Source of the DNA: Hysterangium stoloniferum
Lineage: Eukaryota; Basidiomycota; Agaricomycetes; Hysterangiales; Hysterangiaceae
Direction: 5' to 3'
Assembly (NCBI GenBank): GCA_015178975.1
Contig: WHVD01000049.1
Span: 496,001-560,000, forward strand
DNA: 64,000 nucleotides
The notes beneath the pieces are model-generated. The model was not told the DNA's origin and searched no databases. It saw only the letters and a program-made list of their open reading frames with translations. Positions 11,122 through 24,106 of the stretch are shown piece by piece. A program made the translations under genes and the position numbers. Every line of letters starts with the position of its first letter. The stretch's first letter is position 1.

Positions 11122-11494
11122 TGCATGAAGGATTAGGTGATCAAACAAAATACCAGAGAGTGGAACCTTCAACTTGAGAGTCTCTCCAACTACTCCTTGC
11201 TTTAGTTATACGACATCTCTCTTGGACTCTCGCTCTGATCAGAGAACATTTTTCTCATCAAAACTTTTAATTTCCAGGGAGACCATAATGTAAAATTCAT
11301 ACTTTTTCTCATGTATCTACCTCAAAAAGTTTTCATCAACATAAAGGGTTGGAAATCCGGGAATGTTTATATTAAACGACTGGAGGGGGTATGAACTACC
11401 CAAACAGGAAAATTTAAGAACTAGTAGACAAGTTGAAAATTTTGATTTGCGACGGATAAAAGGTATGGAACCCCCAACAGCTTGCAGTGCGCGC
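11122..11494. other. Intergenic, 3' flank of the first OYE gene
   Basis: About 370 bases between the LARD-like element and the stop codon of the minus-strand OYE gene. It must contain that gene's 3' untranslated region. No gene or repeat recognised. Confidence 0.6.
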
Positions 11495-13045
<1,551 letters not shown>

Positions 13046-13941
13046 ACTAGTTTGTGTAAGAAGTGTTGAGTGCTGAGTGCTGAGAATCTGAGGCCTTGTT
13101 GCAACTGAGCGATGAGAAGGAGACGGCAGACAATACTCTGCTTTTATGCTCCTCTCTCAATTACCCCATGAATTGGAAAGGGATTAAGCAATTGGTAATC
13201 GTGGAACATGATAGAGTGATTGTAGAGCGCTCGGCTGTAGGGATATTAGCGGATTCGCAGTGGCTGCAGATATTGAGGTGCCTAATCTTAGGAATCATCG
13301 AAGTGAATCTCGTGACGACGTGACGGTGATGATGTAAATTATGATGTAAGTCTTACAGTAGGTCTCAGTTAGTAGATTCTCATAGGCTTATACAAGGTCT
13401 GCCGGGATACTCATATATTAAGGTAAGGCAAGGCACACGGGTCTCACTCATGATATCCCGTGACAAATGTGTGTGAAGCTCATGAGCTTGTAGGGATCTG
13501 AGAAGGTTAATAATACATGAGAAGTCTAATGTGGTTTATAACGTGGTGCTGGCTTATTGTACTTTACAATGAGTTCTATATTTTTGCATATATTGTATAA
13601 TTCTGATAGTTCAACATAAAAAAACTGCGACTATAAATTATATGAACGTATCATTCAGATCATAACCGTTCGGCGGATTGAAAAAGGCGGACAATACTGA
13701 GGGAGGTGCTTTGTTTGGACGCTCATAAAGCTGCATTTGCAAGACTGTATATCCGTGGTGAAAGATATGTCAATAGGAATAGATAAGGATTGAGTAAATA
13801 TAAGGGCGTGGGATGAAGCAAAGATGAGGGAGCCAAAATGTCGATATGTAAGCAAGAATATTACTCGGGATCATTCCAATCCATCCGGCGGGACAGAACA
13901 AGCGACCGGTAATTTCGTGTAGCGCGTGCGACATTATCTGG
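13046..13941. other. Intergenic, upstream of the first OYE gene
   Basis: About 900 bases holding the OYE gene's upstream region (reading leftward from here). Short direct repetition GTGTTGAGTGCTGAGTGCTGAG lies just upstream of the start codon, near 13062-13083. No coding frame with recognisable content. Confidence 0.5.
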
Positions 13942-14409
13942 TTAAAATTGCCATTGGAAGATGTACGGCTTGAGGCCAACAGCGCATGCATTTTTCTGGC
14001 CGTGTTTGAGCTAAACTTAATATACAAGATGAAAAGGAAAGAAACAATAATTACTCACATGGGTAGAAATGCATTTCAACTCACTGACTCGGAGTGTACA
14101 GTCTGTCCTATAATCGGCAACTTCCAGCGCATGAGCGCCAGAAGTTCATATAACTTGAAAATATGTCTCTCGCCAACCAACCATGACATGTAATATCGGG
14201 AAATAAACTTAAACTGAGGAAGACATACTCACCTTAGTGGGATCAATTGGAGAGAGGCGGGTCGCATCAGCAGGCACTATATACGAACGTGGGCAAACCA
14301 AACATTCGACCTCAACCCGAGGCGAAAATGGTGGTAGTGAAGATGACCACGAACCGAGTGGCGAGGGTGAAAAACCGTGGTTGGGGGGCGTAGATGAGGA
14401 CGTCATCAT
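13942..14409 (-). CDS. Possible small spliced gene, function unknown
   Basis: Low-confidence gene model. A first exon from the ATG at 14409 (MMTSSSTPPNHGF..., with the CxxC piece VECLVCPRSY) ends PIDPTK at a good GTGAGT donor. Reading on with GT-AG introns gives LYELLALMRWKLPIIGQ and then LKHGQKNACAVGL with a stop at 13942-13944, about 105 residues in all. The first exon has the codon texture of real coding sequence, but I recognise no domain and the intron choices are not unique. It could instead be a gene fragment. Confidence 0.25.
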
Positions 14410-15225
14410 GAAAATGGCGAGAGAAAAGGTCAGTTATGGGAAATTAGGATGCGTCAACAGGATTCATAAATCCAAATCACCTGGTGGCGACGCACAATTT
14501 TGGGCAGTCAAACATTACCATCCCTTCGTATGGGTTCAAAGGTTCCCGAACCTTCGAGGCTATGACTAGGCTCTGCAGTGTCAATATATATAAAATGTAC
14601 AAGGGAATATCTGTTGAAGTTATTGCTATTGCGCACCTAATGAAGACTCTTAGTGAGTGAAACCTTCACTCAGATATGTATTAATATCTACCTAACGAAG
14701 ACCACAGGTAGTGTAAGATACTAACGTAGACTCGTAGTGAACCTTTGCGTACCTCTTTGTGAGTGAAGTCTTCACTAAGAGGGTACGCCAGTACGAATCA
14801 ATAGTATTATATAGGGTCGCGTATAGACTCGTGTAAGTCGAACTTATTAACCCTTACCCTTCCGGAGGCAGCTGAGGGTATGGGTGTATGAGATTTGGGG
14901 GTGTTTCTACAATAGATTAAGGAAATAGAATATATTGTGTAAATAGGGGTATCATACCCGGCGAGCTCTAATAGAGCACCGAGCAAGGAGCCTGAGATTC
15001 TTCGCCAACTATTTATGAGCCTACTACTCTGAGCCGGGTCCTGACTCAGTGACAAAGTCCTTTATCTGTTTATTGAGCTACTGTGAAGTATTACACTAAG
15101 GATGGAATATGACCAAAAAACCATAGCAAAACTATGAGTGTTCATGTTAAGGTGTCAAAGAGCAGAAGGGACTAAGGTGGAAGGCTGGAAGGCCAAATGT
15201 ACTTACTTAACCAGGAGGCCCAGAG
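14410..15225. other. Intergenic with short imperfect repeats
   Basis: No gene seen. Between about 14640 and 14790 a word like CGAAGAC(T)CTTAGTGAGTGAA recurs in direct and inverted form (AGTGAGTGAAACCTTCACT, GTGAGTGAAGTCTTCACT), giving small hairpins. The rest is unremarkable. The last five bases, CAGAG (15221-15225), are the target duplication of the solo LTR that follows. Confidence 0.5.
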
Positions 15226-15977
15226 TGTTATGACTGTGTCGCAACCATGTCACAACCCAACGGTCCCCAAGGATATTACCATCAACTGACATTTCTAGTT
15301 ATTGGTCAAGTCATCGTATTGGAAACCGTCGGTCACCCGACACTGACATATGCCTTCATGGCAATCAAACCCCATTTATGCCCCTGTCAAATTATACTCA
15401 TACTATCTGGTTATACTCTGATACGTCCCTTTTTATTATGATGATCTATTCTACTCTATGTTTCACATATGCCCGTATATACTTGTAACCCTTGGACTAT
15501 TTCCTTTTCTCGTAATCCCGCTCTCAGTTAATCATGGCCTCCAAACTTATCGTAACCTTCCAGTTCCTAGTCAAGCTTATTTGTCAATAATGTTTCCACT
15601 CTTCCCTTAGTTAGTATTTTCTAGATGCTGATAACTCGTATATAGACCCACTGTAATTGCAGCTACTAGGCAATCAGAATATCAACTCAGAACACCCACA
15701 TACATCTCTTATAAGTTTTACACTAAGTATCCTGCTCTCTGCCTCTGCGTGTGCTCGCCCACCCTCAGCCTCTGACCTCTTGGCCCGACAGTCAGCTTAT
15801 CCTTCAGTTCCAATCAGTAACTCACCATGAGGAATTCAATAGGACTAGTCTTCACCCACCTGAAATTCAAGGACACCCAACGGTAACTTGCAAGGGTGCA
15901 GCACATAAGCTGAAGCCAAGTCCTTCCAATTGGTCCCCATCAGCCTACCGACATTAGTCAGTTTTCTGTTCTTAACA
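15226..15977 (+). mobile_element. Solo LTR, 752 bases, with target duplication CAGAG
   Basis: Begins TGTTATGAC and ends TTCTTAACA, flanked by CAGAG at 15221-15225 and 15978-15982. It is a diverged member of the same family as 19231-19952 and 39042-40268. It carries the shared module (GGGTGCAGC..ATAAGCTGAAGCCAAGTCC) near 15892-15923, about 50 bases before its end. The lone LTR with its own target duplication points to LTR-LTR recombination that removed the interior. Confidence 0.9.
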
Positions 15978-16817
15978 CAGAGTCTAAGTTTGAGGATGGT
16001 CTAAGTCTCAGACTTGCCAAAGACTGAGGTACAAAAGTAGGGATGGCACTAAGAGTAGAATGGGAGTAACCTAAGTCAATATTTGAACTAAAGAACAGTA
16101 CAGTACAAGGAGGAGACTTTATACTAAGTTGGAAACAGACAACAGATTGGTATGAAACAAGATGGAGTATAAGAGTTTAGGAATAGTATGGCCAAAAAAA
16201 GGAAATCACTTGAAGACAAGTTGCTGGCATGGTGAATTCTACAAGGAGGGTTCTGAAAAGATGGTTCCTAACAGTTCAACAGCTTGCAACACAATTGCAA
16301 TAAATCACAACAGTTTGGGGGGCAAGCCCCCAACAAGCCAGAGCCCATAGTAAAGTAGTTGTAAGGGGACCCTCACTGTTGTGAGCCCTGATCCCCCCAA
16401 GAACACTGTAATTCTTCCAAACCATGACACCCTCATCTTATCAAAGCCTTCCTTGAGTCCACAGTCCAATCCCTTGCTTTTCAATTCCTGTTGTCTCTTT
16501 CCCAGACCTTATGGCCCCATACCAGGCATTCCTATCCCTTCTCATCATTTCCCCTCTTATCATGGCCACCAACTGCTCCTGCTAACGCCTCAGAAGAGTA
16601 GGTTAATAAATCCAGAGTTATGCTCTTGCAGCATGATGTCTGGGAAGTTTTTAGAGGCTTGTAGTGCAAGTGTTCCTCTGTTGGAAGGGTCCTTATAGTA
16701 GATAGAGTTGTTATTTTTAGACTGCTGGGTGCCTATAAGTTACACCTCATAGGAGGGATTCCTTAGACAGTCCATTGGATTCCTTCCTGCTAGGTAGGCT
16801 AGATGATTGTTTGTATA
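15978..16817. other. LTR-element debris
   Basis: No gene. The first about 50 bases (AGTCTAAG... GTCTCAGACTTGCCAAAGACT) resemble 38255-38310, showing dispersed element-derived sequence. The rest gives only short frames without motifs. Confidence 0.45.
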
Positions 16818-17476
16818 TGTTAGGACTGGGAAACCTGCCAGGACCAGGACCCATCCCATAAGCACTTCACTCTCTTTTATGGTGCAACTCACCAACTGGG
16901 CTCTGCCCAGATATCCCAGAACCCTAGATGCTTGAAGATCTTTGTCCCTATTTGTCCCTGAACCTGGTTGACATCTGGTTTATTATGTCTCTATGCATGT
17001 TCCTGTTTCATCCCAGCCTTTGTCCTAAGTATGGTCACCCCTGCCTTGTTTCTTGTTCACTCATTTTGTCATTTTGTCATTTTGTCTCACCATATTTGTA
17101 GTACAATAATCCCTAGTTCTATATATGTAGTCTAGCCATGCACGTACTTACAATCTGATCAGAAAATCAACTTAGCACACCTAGTATTCTACCTGTCTTG
17201 ATACCTCTCAGTTTAAGGACTAGTACCAGCATATTTCCAGAGCCTGTAGGTGTTCTGACTTGACATATGTAGCATACTGTATTCTCAGAACCCCTAGGTG
17301 TCCTGTCCCCAACCTTGTGTATTCCCAGACTCCCTGGGTTTCCTGTCTTCCCTGTCTGAAGTTGGACATGATAATCATGTAAGGGTGCAGCACATGAGCT
17401 GAAGCCAAGTCCTACCTGCCACCCAGATTATCTGCAGGTTTCCCCAGAAACCCATCCATAAGCCCCAAGCTTAACA
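16818..17476 (+). mobile_element. Probable old solo LTR, second family
   Basis: Runs from TGTTAGGACTGGGAAACCTG to CCAAGCTTAACA. Its start resembles the LTR of the gypsy remnant near 41310 (TGTTATGACC..AAAACCTGCCAGGACC), and its mid part shares AATCAGAAAATCAACTTAG with the same LTR (here with a variant spelling). The flanks GTATA and GGATA match at four of five bases, as expected for an aged target duplication. The shared module lies near 17381-17412. Confidence 0.65.
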
Positions 17477-18592
17477 GGATATATGTACATATGTTAAGAT
17501 CTAAGGTCTAAAGACAAAGGGAGAAGTGATGCTGGTGTGTTTCAATCAAGTCTATCAAGGGACATGTGTGCAAGGCAGGGCCAAAGGGTATTTCATACTT
17601 AACTGGGAGGTCCAGTCCTACAAAACAAGTGGAGCTTGGCTTCAACTTATGTGTTGTGCCCCCCTAGCACAAACTGTTATGGTGCTCTGGTATTTCAAGA
17701 AGAGCAAGTAGTACAAAATGGACTGAAGATGATGACACTTAGCTGAATCAAGCTGAATCAACCAGAAGGCCAAAATGCTAAGGGTTGTAGAGATGAGAGT
17801 TGCAGCCGGCCAATGGCATCTTCAAGAGAATTAGGAGAAGGTAAAAGGGACTTTAAAACAAAGGAGGGTAATCTAAGTTTGATATTAGAATGGAAGAACT
17901 ATAGCATACAAGATAGGGTCTTTATACAAAAGTGTAATGGATGATTAGAAGGCTTGTTAAGATATAAGCAAAAGGGTAAAAGAGGGCTCTACATATGTTG
18001 GGGGGCCAATGATAGAGATCAAACTAGCTGGGAGGTCTGACTCTATAAAACAGGCAAAGCTTGGCTTCAACTGACAAATGTGTTGTGCCCTCATATGAAC
18101 TGTTAAGGTGCTCTGGTATTTCAAACAGAGTGGATAGTATGATAAGAACTAAAGACTCAACTGGAGGGCTGGAATGCTAAGAGTCATAGGGTAAAGAGTT
18201 GCAGCTTGCCAATGATGTCTCTGAGGGTATTAGAGAGGGAGTAAAGTAGCTGAAGACTAAGCAGGGGTAATCTAAGTTGATATTAGAACTGAAGAATAGT
18301 AGCATACATGATAGAAACTTAATACAAGGTATAACAGATGAGTGGAGGTCCAATCAAGGAAGTGAGAAGTAGTCATGGGTTGAAAGAAGCATGGAGAGGG
18401 GTAAGAGTCAAACTACAAGTGAATACAATGAAATTAGGGTATACTAAAAGGTATGAGGTGGCAAAGTATTTTTACATGTAGAACAGGTGATGGGAGAGCA
18501 TTGGGATGGAGATGGGATGGAATGATGAAAAGGGAAAGCTACAGTGAACCAAGTGTTGGGGTGCCATAGGCAGTGACACCATGGTTGGGGGT
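17477..18592. other. Element debris with two inverted-module fragments
   Basis: No gene. Two related fragments near 17600-17710 and 18025-18130 each carry a variant of the shared LTR module in reverse orientation (GAGCTTGGCTTCAACTTATG and AAGCTTGGCTTCAACTG). Both are followed by a GTGCTCTGGTATTTCAA block that also recurs, as GTGCTCCAGTATTTTGGAA, at 37930. The stretch 18340-18590 is a diverged repeat of 20205-20450 (for example GGCAGTGACACCATGGT versus GGCAGTGACACTGTGGTC). Confidence 0.55.
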
Positions 18593-19200
18593 TGTTAGGA
18601 TACGTACACGGCGGGTTTCCAGAGAAACCCATGGGATATCTGGTAGGACTTGGCTTCAGCTTATAGGCTGCGCCCTCGTGAGATCGTGTTGTCCAATTTC
18701 AGACAGGCAGATGGGAATCCCGGGGAGTCCGGGCAGGGTTCGTGGGTTGAGGGGTCATAGGTCGGAGGTCGTGGGTTGAGGGGTTGTGAGTCGAGATAAA
18801 TAAGAGAGATAGATGTGCTGGAGCCCGTGGGCTCTGACTAGCGTGAGCAGTGTGATTCAAGTAGGAGTTTAGAGTGGAAAATGTATTAGATTACTGGGGG
18901 GAATCTAAGCCAATTTTCTGACTGGATTGTATGTACAACATCTGCCAGACTATGTATATAGATCGTGGAATGAATGACATACCAAATCCAGTAATAATGA
19001 AACAAAACTAGCAAAACATAAAATGGGAATAGTAAACACCAAATTTGGTGTTAGGAACAGGATGGAATGGAGTGGAGTCTGAATCGTGACAAATCATAAA
19101 CCATAACGGGAAATGGAGTGGGGGTGGAGTCTGAATCATGACAGGTCATTTGACTAAAATGGGAACAGGGCTCTGTTAGAGAGATGACGGGTTTTCCGAG
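18593..19200 (-). mobile_element. LTR fragment, reverse orientation
   Basis: Begins on the plus strand TGTTAGGATACG and carries the shared module in reverse (GGACTTGGCTTCAGCTTATA, near 18645-18678). Further on come matches to other LTRs in the window: CTGACTGGATTGTATGTAC (compare 41035) and CCAAATCCAGTAATAATG (compare the reverse of 44230). No matching far end or target duplication was found, so it is incomplete; its right limit is approximate. Confidence 0.55.
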
Positions 19201-19230
19201 CGGGGTCTGGTGACTGATGCGTGGGATGGG

Positions 19231-19952
19231 TGTTACGACCGTGTCGCAACCCTATCGGTCCCGAGGTTATCGCCACTTGTCAACGTTTCAAGTCATCCTC
19301 TCGGGAACCATCGGCCCCGAAGCTGATGAATGTTTTCGCGAAGATCAAACTCCATTTACGCCCACATCAAAATAACTCGTATTGTCTGGTCAAACTTTGA
19401 TACATCCCCTTTATTATGTTGATCCGTCCAATCTTATGTTTCACATATGTCTATCTATATTTGTAGTCCTTGAACTATTTCCTTTTATCGTAATCCCGCT
19501 CTCGGTTATCATCGGCCTCTGAACTAATCATAAACTTCCCGTTCCTAGTCAAGCTTATTGTTAATACCGTGTTCCGCCCTTCTCCCCATTAGTATTTTCC
19601 AGACACCTGTTACTTGTATATGAACCCGCTGTAGTTGTAGTCACTAGGCAATCAGAATATCGACTCAGAATACCCTCATACGCCTGTATCAGTCTCATAC
19701 TAAGAATCCCCCCATCCGCCTTCGCGTGCACTCGCCCACTCCCGGCCCCGACCCCTTGGCCCGACGCTCAACTTGTCCTTCGATTCCGATCGGTATCACG
19801 CTGAAAGGTACTCATTAGGATTAGTCTTCACCCGCCCGAAATTTAAGGACATCCTACGGATATTTGCGAGGGCGCAGCACATAAGCTGAAGCCAAGTCCT
19901 TCCGATCGGTCCCTGTCGGCCACTGACATTAGTCAGTTTTCAGTTCTTAACA
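19231..19952 (+). mobile_element. Solo LTR, 722 bases, with target duplication ATGGG
   Basis: Begins TGTTACGACCGTGTCGCAAC and ends CAGTTCTTAACA, with ATGGG on both sides (19226-19230 and 19953-19957). Same family as 15226-15977. It is richer in CpG than its sibling, which has TpG or CpA at many of the same positions. The shared module lies at about 19867-19899. Confidence 0.9.
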
Positions 19953-20560
19953 ATGGGGTTGGACATAGACAGGGACAGAGTCTGGTGGGTATTCTGGTGA
20001 CTGAAACACAACATAACAAAGTCAAACGTAGACAAGTCTGACGTACGGAGTCTGGTGGGAATTCCAGTAAACTGACAATTGGTGCATATAAGTTAGTGCC
20101 TGGAGTCCAGCGGGAATTCTGGTCATAACAGGGGTACTGATAGTGGAGTGCAGAGGGTTACATATAAGGGTAACACAAGCTTGCAGGGGGGCTGAATGAC
20201 AGAGATCCTAGCAAGGCTGACCAAGGAAGTGAGAGGTTGTGACAGGTCAAGGGAAGCAGGGAAAAGAACAAGGATCAAACTAAAACTAAATGTGATGAAA
20301 CACAAGTATTCTAAAGGTTATGGGGTGGCAAATAACATCTACACATACATAGAATGAGTGATGGGAAAGTGTCAGGATGGAATGTCCCAAAAGATAATCT
20401 ACAGAGAGACAGATGTTGGAGTGCCACAGGCAGTGACACTGTGGTCAGGGGTACTGATAGCAGGGTGCTGGAGGGTTACAAGAGTAAAACCAAGTTGTGG
20501 GGTCCAAATGATAAGGATCCTAACAATATATCACTTTTAATATAACTTCAGATTCCCTCC
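19953..20560. other. Element debris
   Basis: No gene. Contains the second copy of the repeat seen at 18340-18590, plus an internal echo: GGTACTGATAGTGGAGTGCAG near 20132 recurs as GGTACTGATAGCAGGGTGCTG near 20449, each followed by GAGGGTTACA. Confidence 0.5.
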
Positions 20561-22233
20561 TGCTAGCCTAGTGTGGGGTCCACAGGCAACAGGGGTTGCC
20601 CTTACAGTAGTGGAGCAGGTTGCTTATTCCTCACAACCACCCCACAATGTAGCAAAGGTTCTTAGGCTTGTTATAAAACAGAAGATCTGAGGATTACACA
20701 ATGATTTTGTTGACACTATCATCCCCCATTGTCATTCCAATCCAGATGATGTGATATGATTTGCCACCAAAGCTGTGGTGAAATGCAGGTGGTAAGTAGC
20801 AAGTGCTAGAAATGAACTGAACATTTGATGCTCTCTAGTAAAAAGGATGGATATGCAGAAATATAGCTTTCATGTATTACATACATGGGTTGCCAAAAAT
20901 CATAAATTATTCCAACTTCACAATCATCTATGGGTGTCAAATCGCGTCCCAATAATCATGCTCTATAATCTCTGGGTAGAGGGGTAAGGAGTGGGATTGG
21001 GAATGACATATTCACCTCCGTCTCATACTTTCCCTTTTCCCTACGAAATTTCAAAAGGTACATAGCGAGGATACAAAGAAGCGCTCGCCCTACTTCCGGT
21101 CCAGACCTCATTTCGGTCGTAATGAAAGTTGGAGCGCTATTCTGGATACGGTGTCACACCCCTGCACTCGATCTGACATCCACTCTTGGACTTTCTTCGG
21201 AACTTCCGGATCGAGGAGATGCATCCCTCCTGGATCCGATCATGCAAATCACCATATAAAAAAAGCTAAACCCTATTTGTAGAACTTTGAAAAAATCTTG
21301 GAGTGGTGTCTCACTTCGGTTATCATATCGATGGCTTCGGATACTTGACAGGAGTCATTTTCCCTCTATCGCCATTTTAGCAGCTGCTGTCGAGGCTGAC
21401 GCGACCTAAAGTTTACCCCCTGCGTCCCTCAGTATCCGCCACTCGGAATCTCTTGTGGGGGTATATTGCTTGGGTAAGCGATACAGAGGCAAGTGAGCTA
21501 TTTTTTGCTGCGCAGAGGCACAGCGGGCTGAAGTTGATCTTGTAGGTTCTGTGGTTCGTGATTATCTCCAGAGTGTCTGCATATGCTCTCCCAGCGCGTT
21601 CACTTTCTCAGTTGACCCTATACGTAATATTGATGCATCATACGCCAAGTCCTCCTCGCGGCATTGACCTAGACTTGCTTAAATTGGGTCTATGCCATAA
21701 TGGGGCCGCCACACTGACCGCGTTGCATGTTGATCGGACACACGAGGCCTTTTTCAGCTCGTATATCTCACGCACGGTGTGGCTGTGTCCCCCGTTTCGG
21801 TTCATTTAGAGCTAACGATGGGCTAATGGGTCTTCGAAGCATTCAGTAACCTACCGGGAGTCGAGCGAGTGACGGCATGTAATTCTACGGAGCCGCTACC
21901 AGGTTCCTTGCCGAACACAGATTCCACTACCCGTCGTCTCGCCTTGGACCGAAAGTAAATAGCGATCATAGTGCTTCGGGCATGTCGGGCGCGGCTGTAG
22001 TACAGTACGCGGCGCCGAAGCGCCGATACACAAACCCGCAGGCAACCCAACTATCCACCGGCAGCAACAAATGAGTGGACGATCGGGAGGTTCCGCGCAT
22101 GCTCCCAGCGACAACCATCGCGAACCAAAATGCTGAAGCAGTGTGGCAAACCAAACCCGCCATTCGCTCTTCAGCCTTTAATCATATTAGCCCAGGTGGC
22201 GCCTAAAAGTTAAACACCAAGTGAAACACCAAA
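20561..22233. other. Intergenic, no gene recognised
   Basis: About 1.7 kb with only short frames on either strand. The base composition shifts near 20900-21000 from LTR-debris-like to more balanced host-like sequence. Some frames near 21560-21810 (plus) and 21820-22160 (minus) look mildly protein-like but have no motif or splice-supported extension. Confidence 0.45.
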
Positions 22234-22352
22234 AATAAGCTTGCGCAATGTACAGCTGTCGTGGAAGAACCAGTTCATCCTTGACTTGACAAGAATAAGC
22301 TTGCACATGTGCAGCTGTCGCGGAAGAACCAGTCCATCCTTGAATTGATATG
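22234..22352 (+). repeat. Two-copy tandem repeat of about 60 bases
   Basis: Two head-to-tail copies starting AATAAGCTTGC (22234 and 22294), each with CAGCTGTCG, GGAAGAACCAGT and CATCCTTGA. They differ at about eight positions. The repeat lies about 230 bases past the 3' end of the minus-strand OYE gene. Confidence 0.8.
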
Positions 22353-22576
22353 AATAGTAGTGTTCACGAAGGGCTCAATTATTATTATTCATAAGGATTC
22401 TTTTGCTCCCTACCCGAAAGGAGGGCGGCTATCATACAAAGCGGGCGTGAGGCGTGTAGCGGTGCCCTCAATCCACAAGTGCGTGATGAGACGGACATTA
22501 GTACACTCTACAACAACAACGACGACAGTCACTCCCAAACAGCAAAGAAAGACCAGCAAACCCAACAGTCCACACA

Positions 22577-24106
22577 TCACGACAGCATCCCCGTCGCAAA
22601 CGGATAGTCGATGTATCCCTTTCCAGGATCGACACCCGGGCGGCCGTTGACGGTCTTGAAGTCGATCGGGATGTCGGCGGGGAGGCCCCGCTCGACACGC
22701 AGCTGCAGATCGGGATGCGATATCCACAGGCGTCCGAAGACGACGGCGTCCACGTGGCCGTGGCGCAGCAGCGTCTCTGCTTCGCCGATGGAGACCCCGG
22801 CGTTCAGGAAGAGGTACGGGCGGCGTATATGCGCCCTGTACGTCTCGAGGACGTCGTGTGGCGTCGCGCGCAGGTGGCCTGGGTAAAGGCAAGGATGTGA
22901 GCTGCGAGAGGAGCCACAGACCGACTGGGATGCGTACCTCCAATCTTGGGGTCGTGCGTCTCCAGGTACCGCACCAAGGTGATGTACAGGACCTTCAGCA
23001 TGTCCAGTTGCTGGATGAGGTACGAGAATGTGTCCACCGTGTCTCGCAGAGGCATGCCGACGTCGTTGAGGCCACCAGACGGACTCAACTTGATGCCTAC
23101 CCTATCATACCCCCACACCTCGATGAGGGCACGGATGACCTCTATGGTGAACCGCGCTCTATTTTGGACGGAGCCGCCCCAATGATCCGTCCGCTGGTTA
23201 CAGTTGAAATCCAGGAATTGGTGGGGGAGGTAGCCATTGCCAGCCTGGACTACTCCCGTGGGCGTCGTCAGCGGGCCGTCACAAACGGTCTACACGGAAG
23301 CACCTACGTTCTACCCCGTCGAAGCCGGCCTGCTTCGCATTTTGCGCAGCGTTTTTGTACGCCAGGATGAGATCCCGCGGATCGGGGATGGGGACGGGCT
23401 GCGCATCGCGTGAGATTGCATCGAGGCAAGGCGGCGCGGACAGAACACAGACCGTTACATAGCCAGGTATTCCAGGCAACAGATTAAACCTGCCACCGCG
23501 GGCGGGTATAGCGGACGGTGCAAATACGTTCTGTTGAGGGTAGACAGTTAGACACGGATAGCAGAGGTTAGACGACTTGAAATACCTTTCCCGAGGCTTT
23601 TTGTTCCGGCATGTCTGGATGACTGAGTCGTCCTACTGAAGTCGACTCGTGACACCGGCCGGAAAAGAAATAACGGAGAGAAAGACATACCATGCCATAG
23701 CTATACCGTCGCAAGTCAAATACTGAGAGACGTATCATGTAGATTTCAGAACGTACCTGGCAGAAGATCGTGCCGCCTGCTCTGTGCACTGAGCGGATTA
23801 CTTTCGACCAGGCAGATACCTGCTCGGCGTTCCAAATTCCTGGCGCATTTGGCCACTCAGTTCTAATGGCCAGAATGAGCGTCGTCCCCTGCGAGATTGT
23901 GAACCATAAACGCACCCTTGTTGGCAGATCAACGTGCCTTCCGTTATTATCAACCCTGCACCGCCTATGACGCGTTGGGTGTAATACTCGGCGTTGTACT
24001 CGTTGGGAATGCTCCCTGTAGCGCGGTTGCGAGTCATTGCAGCATGTATATTTCGGTTTCTCAACTCGAGTTCGCCAAGTATGAGTGGCTCGCTCAAGGA
24101 AGGCAT
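22577..24106 (-). CDS. Old Yellow Enzyme family protein, variant active site QAGN
   Basis: Third OYE-family gene, the most diverged. Exons: 23916-24106, 23757-23862, 23691-23700, 23586-23635, 23453-23530, 23308-23398, 22938-23249, 22577-22878, giving an open 379-residue protein. The start at 24106 (MPSLSEPLILGEL) gives an N-terminus aligning to its paralogs with a one-codon difference; an in-frame ATG at 24148 would add 14 residues. Motifs: NIHAAMTRNRA, EYYTQRVIGGAGLIITEGT, QLWHVGRLSHPDMPEQ, VELQAGNGYL. The anchoring His is Gln177; Asn180 and Tyr182 remain. The FMN-phosphate segment AVVFGRLWISHPDL keeps the usual GR. Compared with the paralogs it lacks the first intron and has an extra one, creating a 10-base micro-exon (Leu-Trp-His). 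The intron 23399-23452 is 54 bases, open and in frame, so retention is possible. Confidence 0.9.

Noticed and set aside
15226-19952. The LTRs at 15226 and 19231 as two ends of one element
   Set aside because: Separate target duplications (CAGAG, ATGGG), clear divergence between them, and no internal coding region or primer-binding site.
22577-24106. The OYE genes as pseudogenes because frames are interrupted
   Set aside because: Every interruption lies in a 50-70 base intron with GT-AG ends, and exon lengths match among paralogs.
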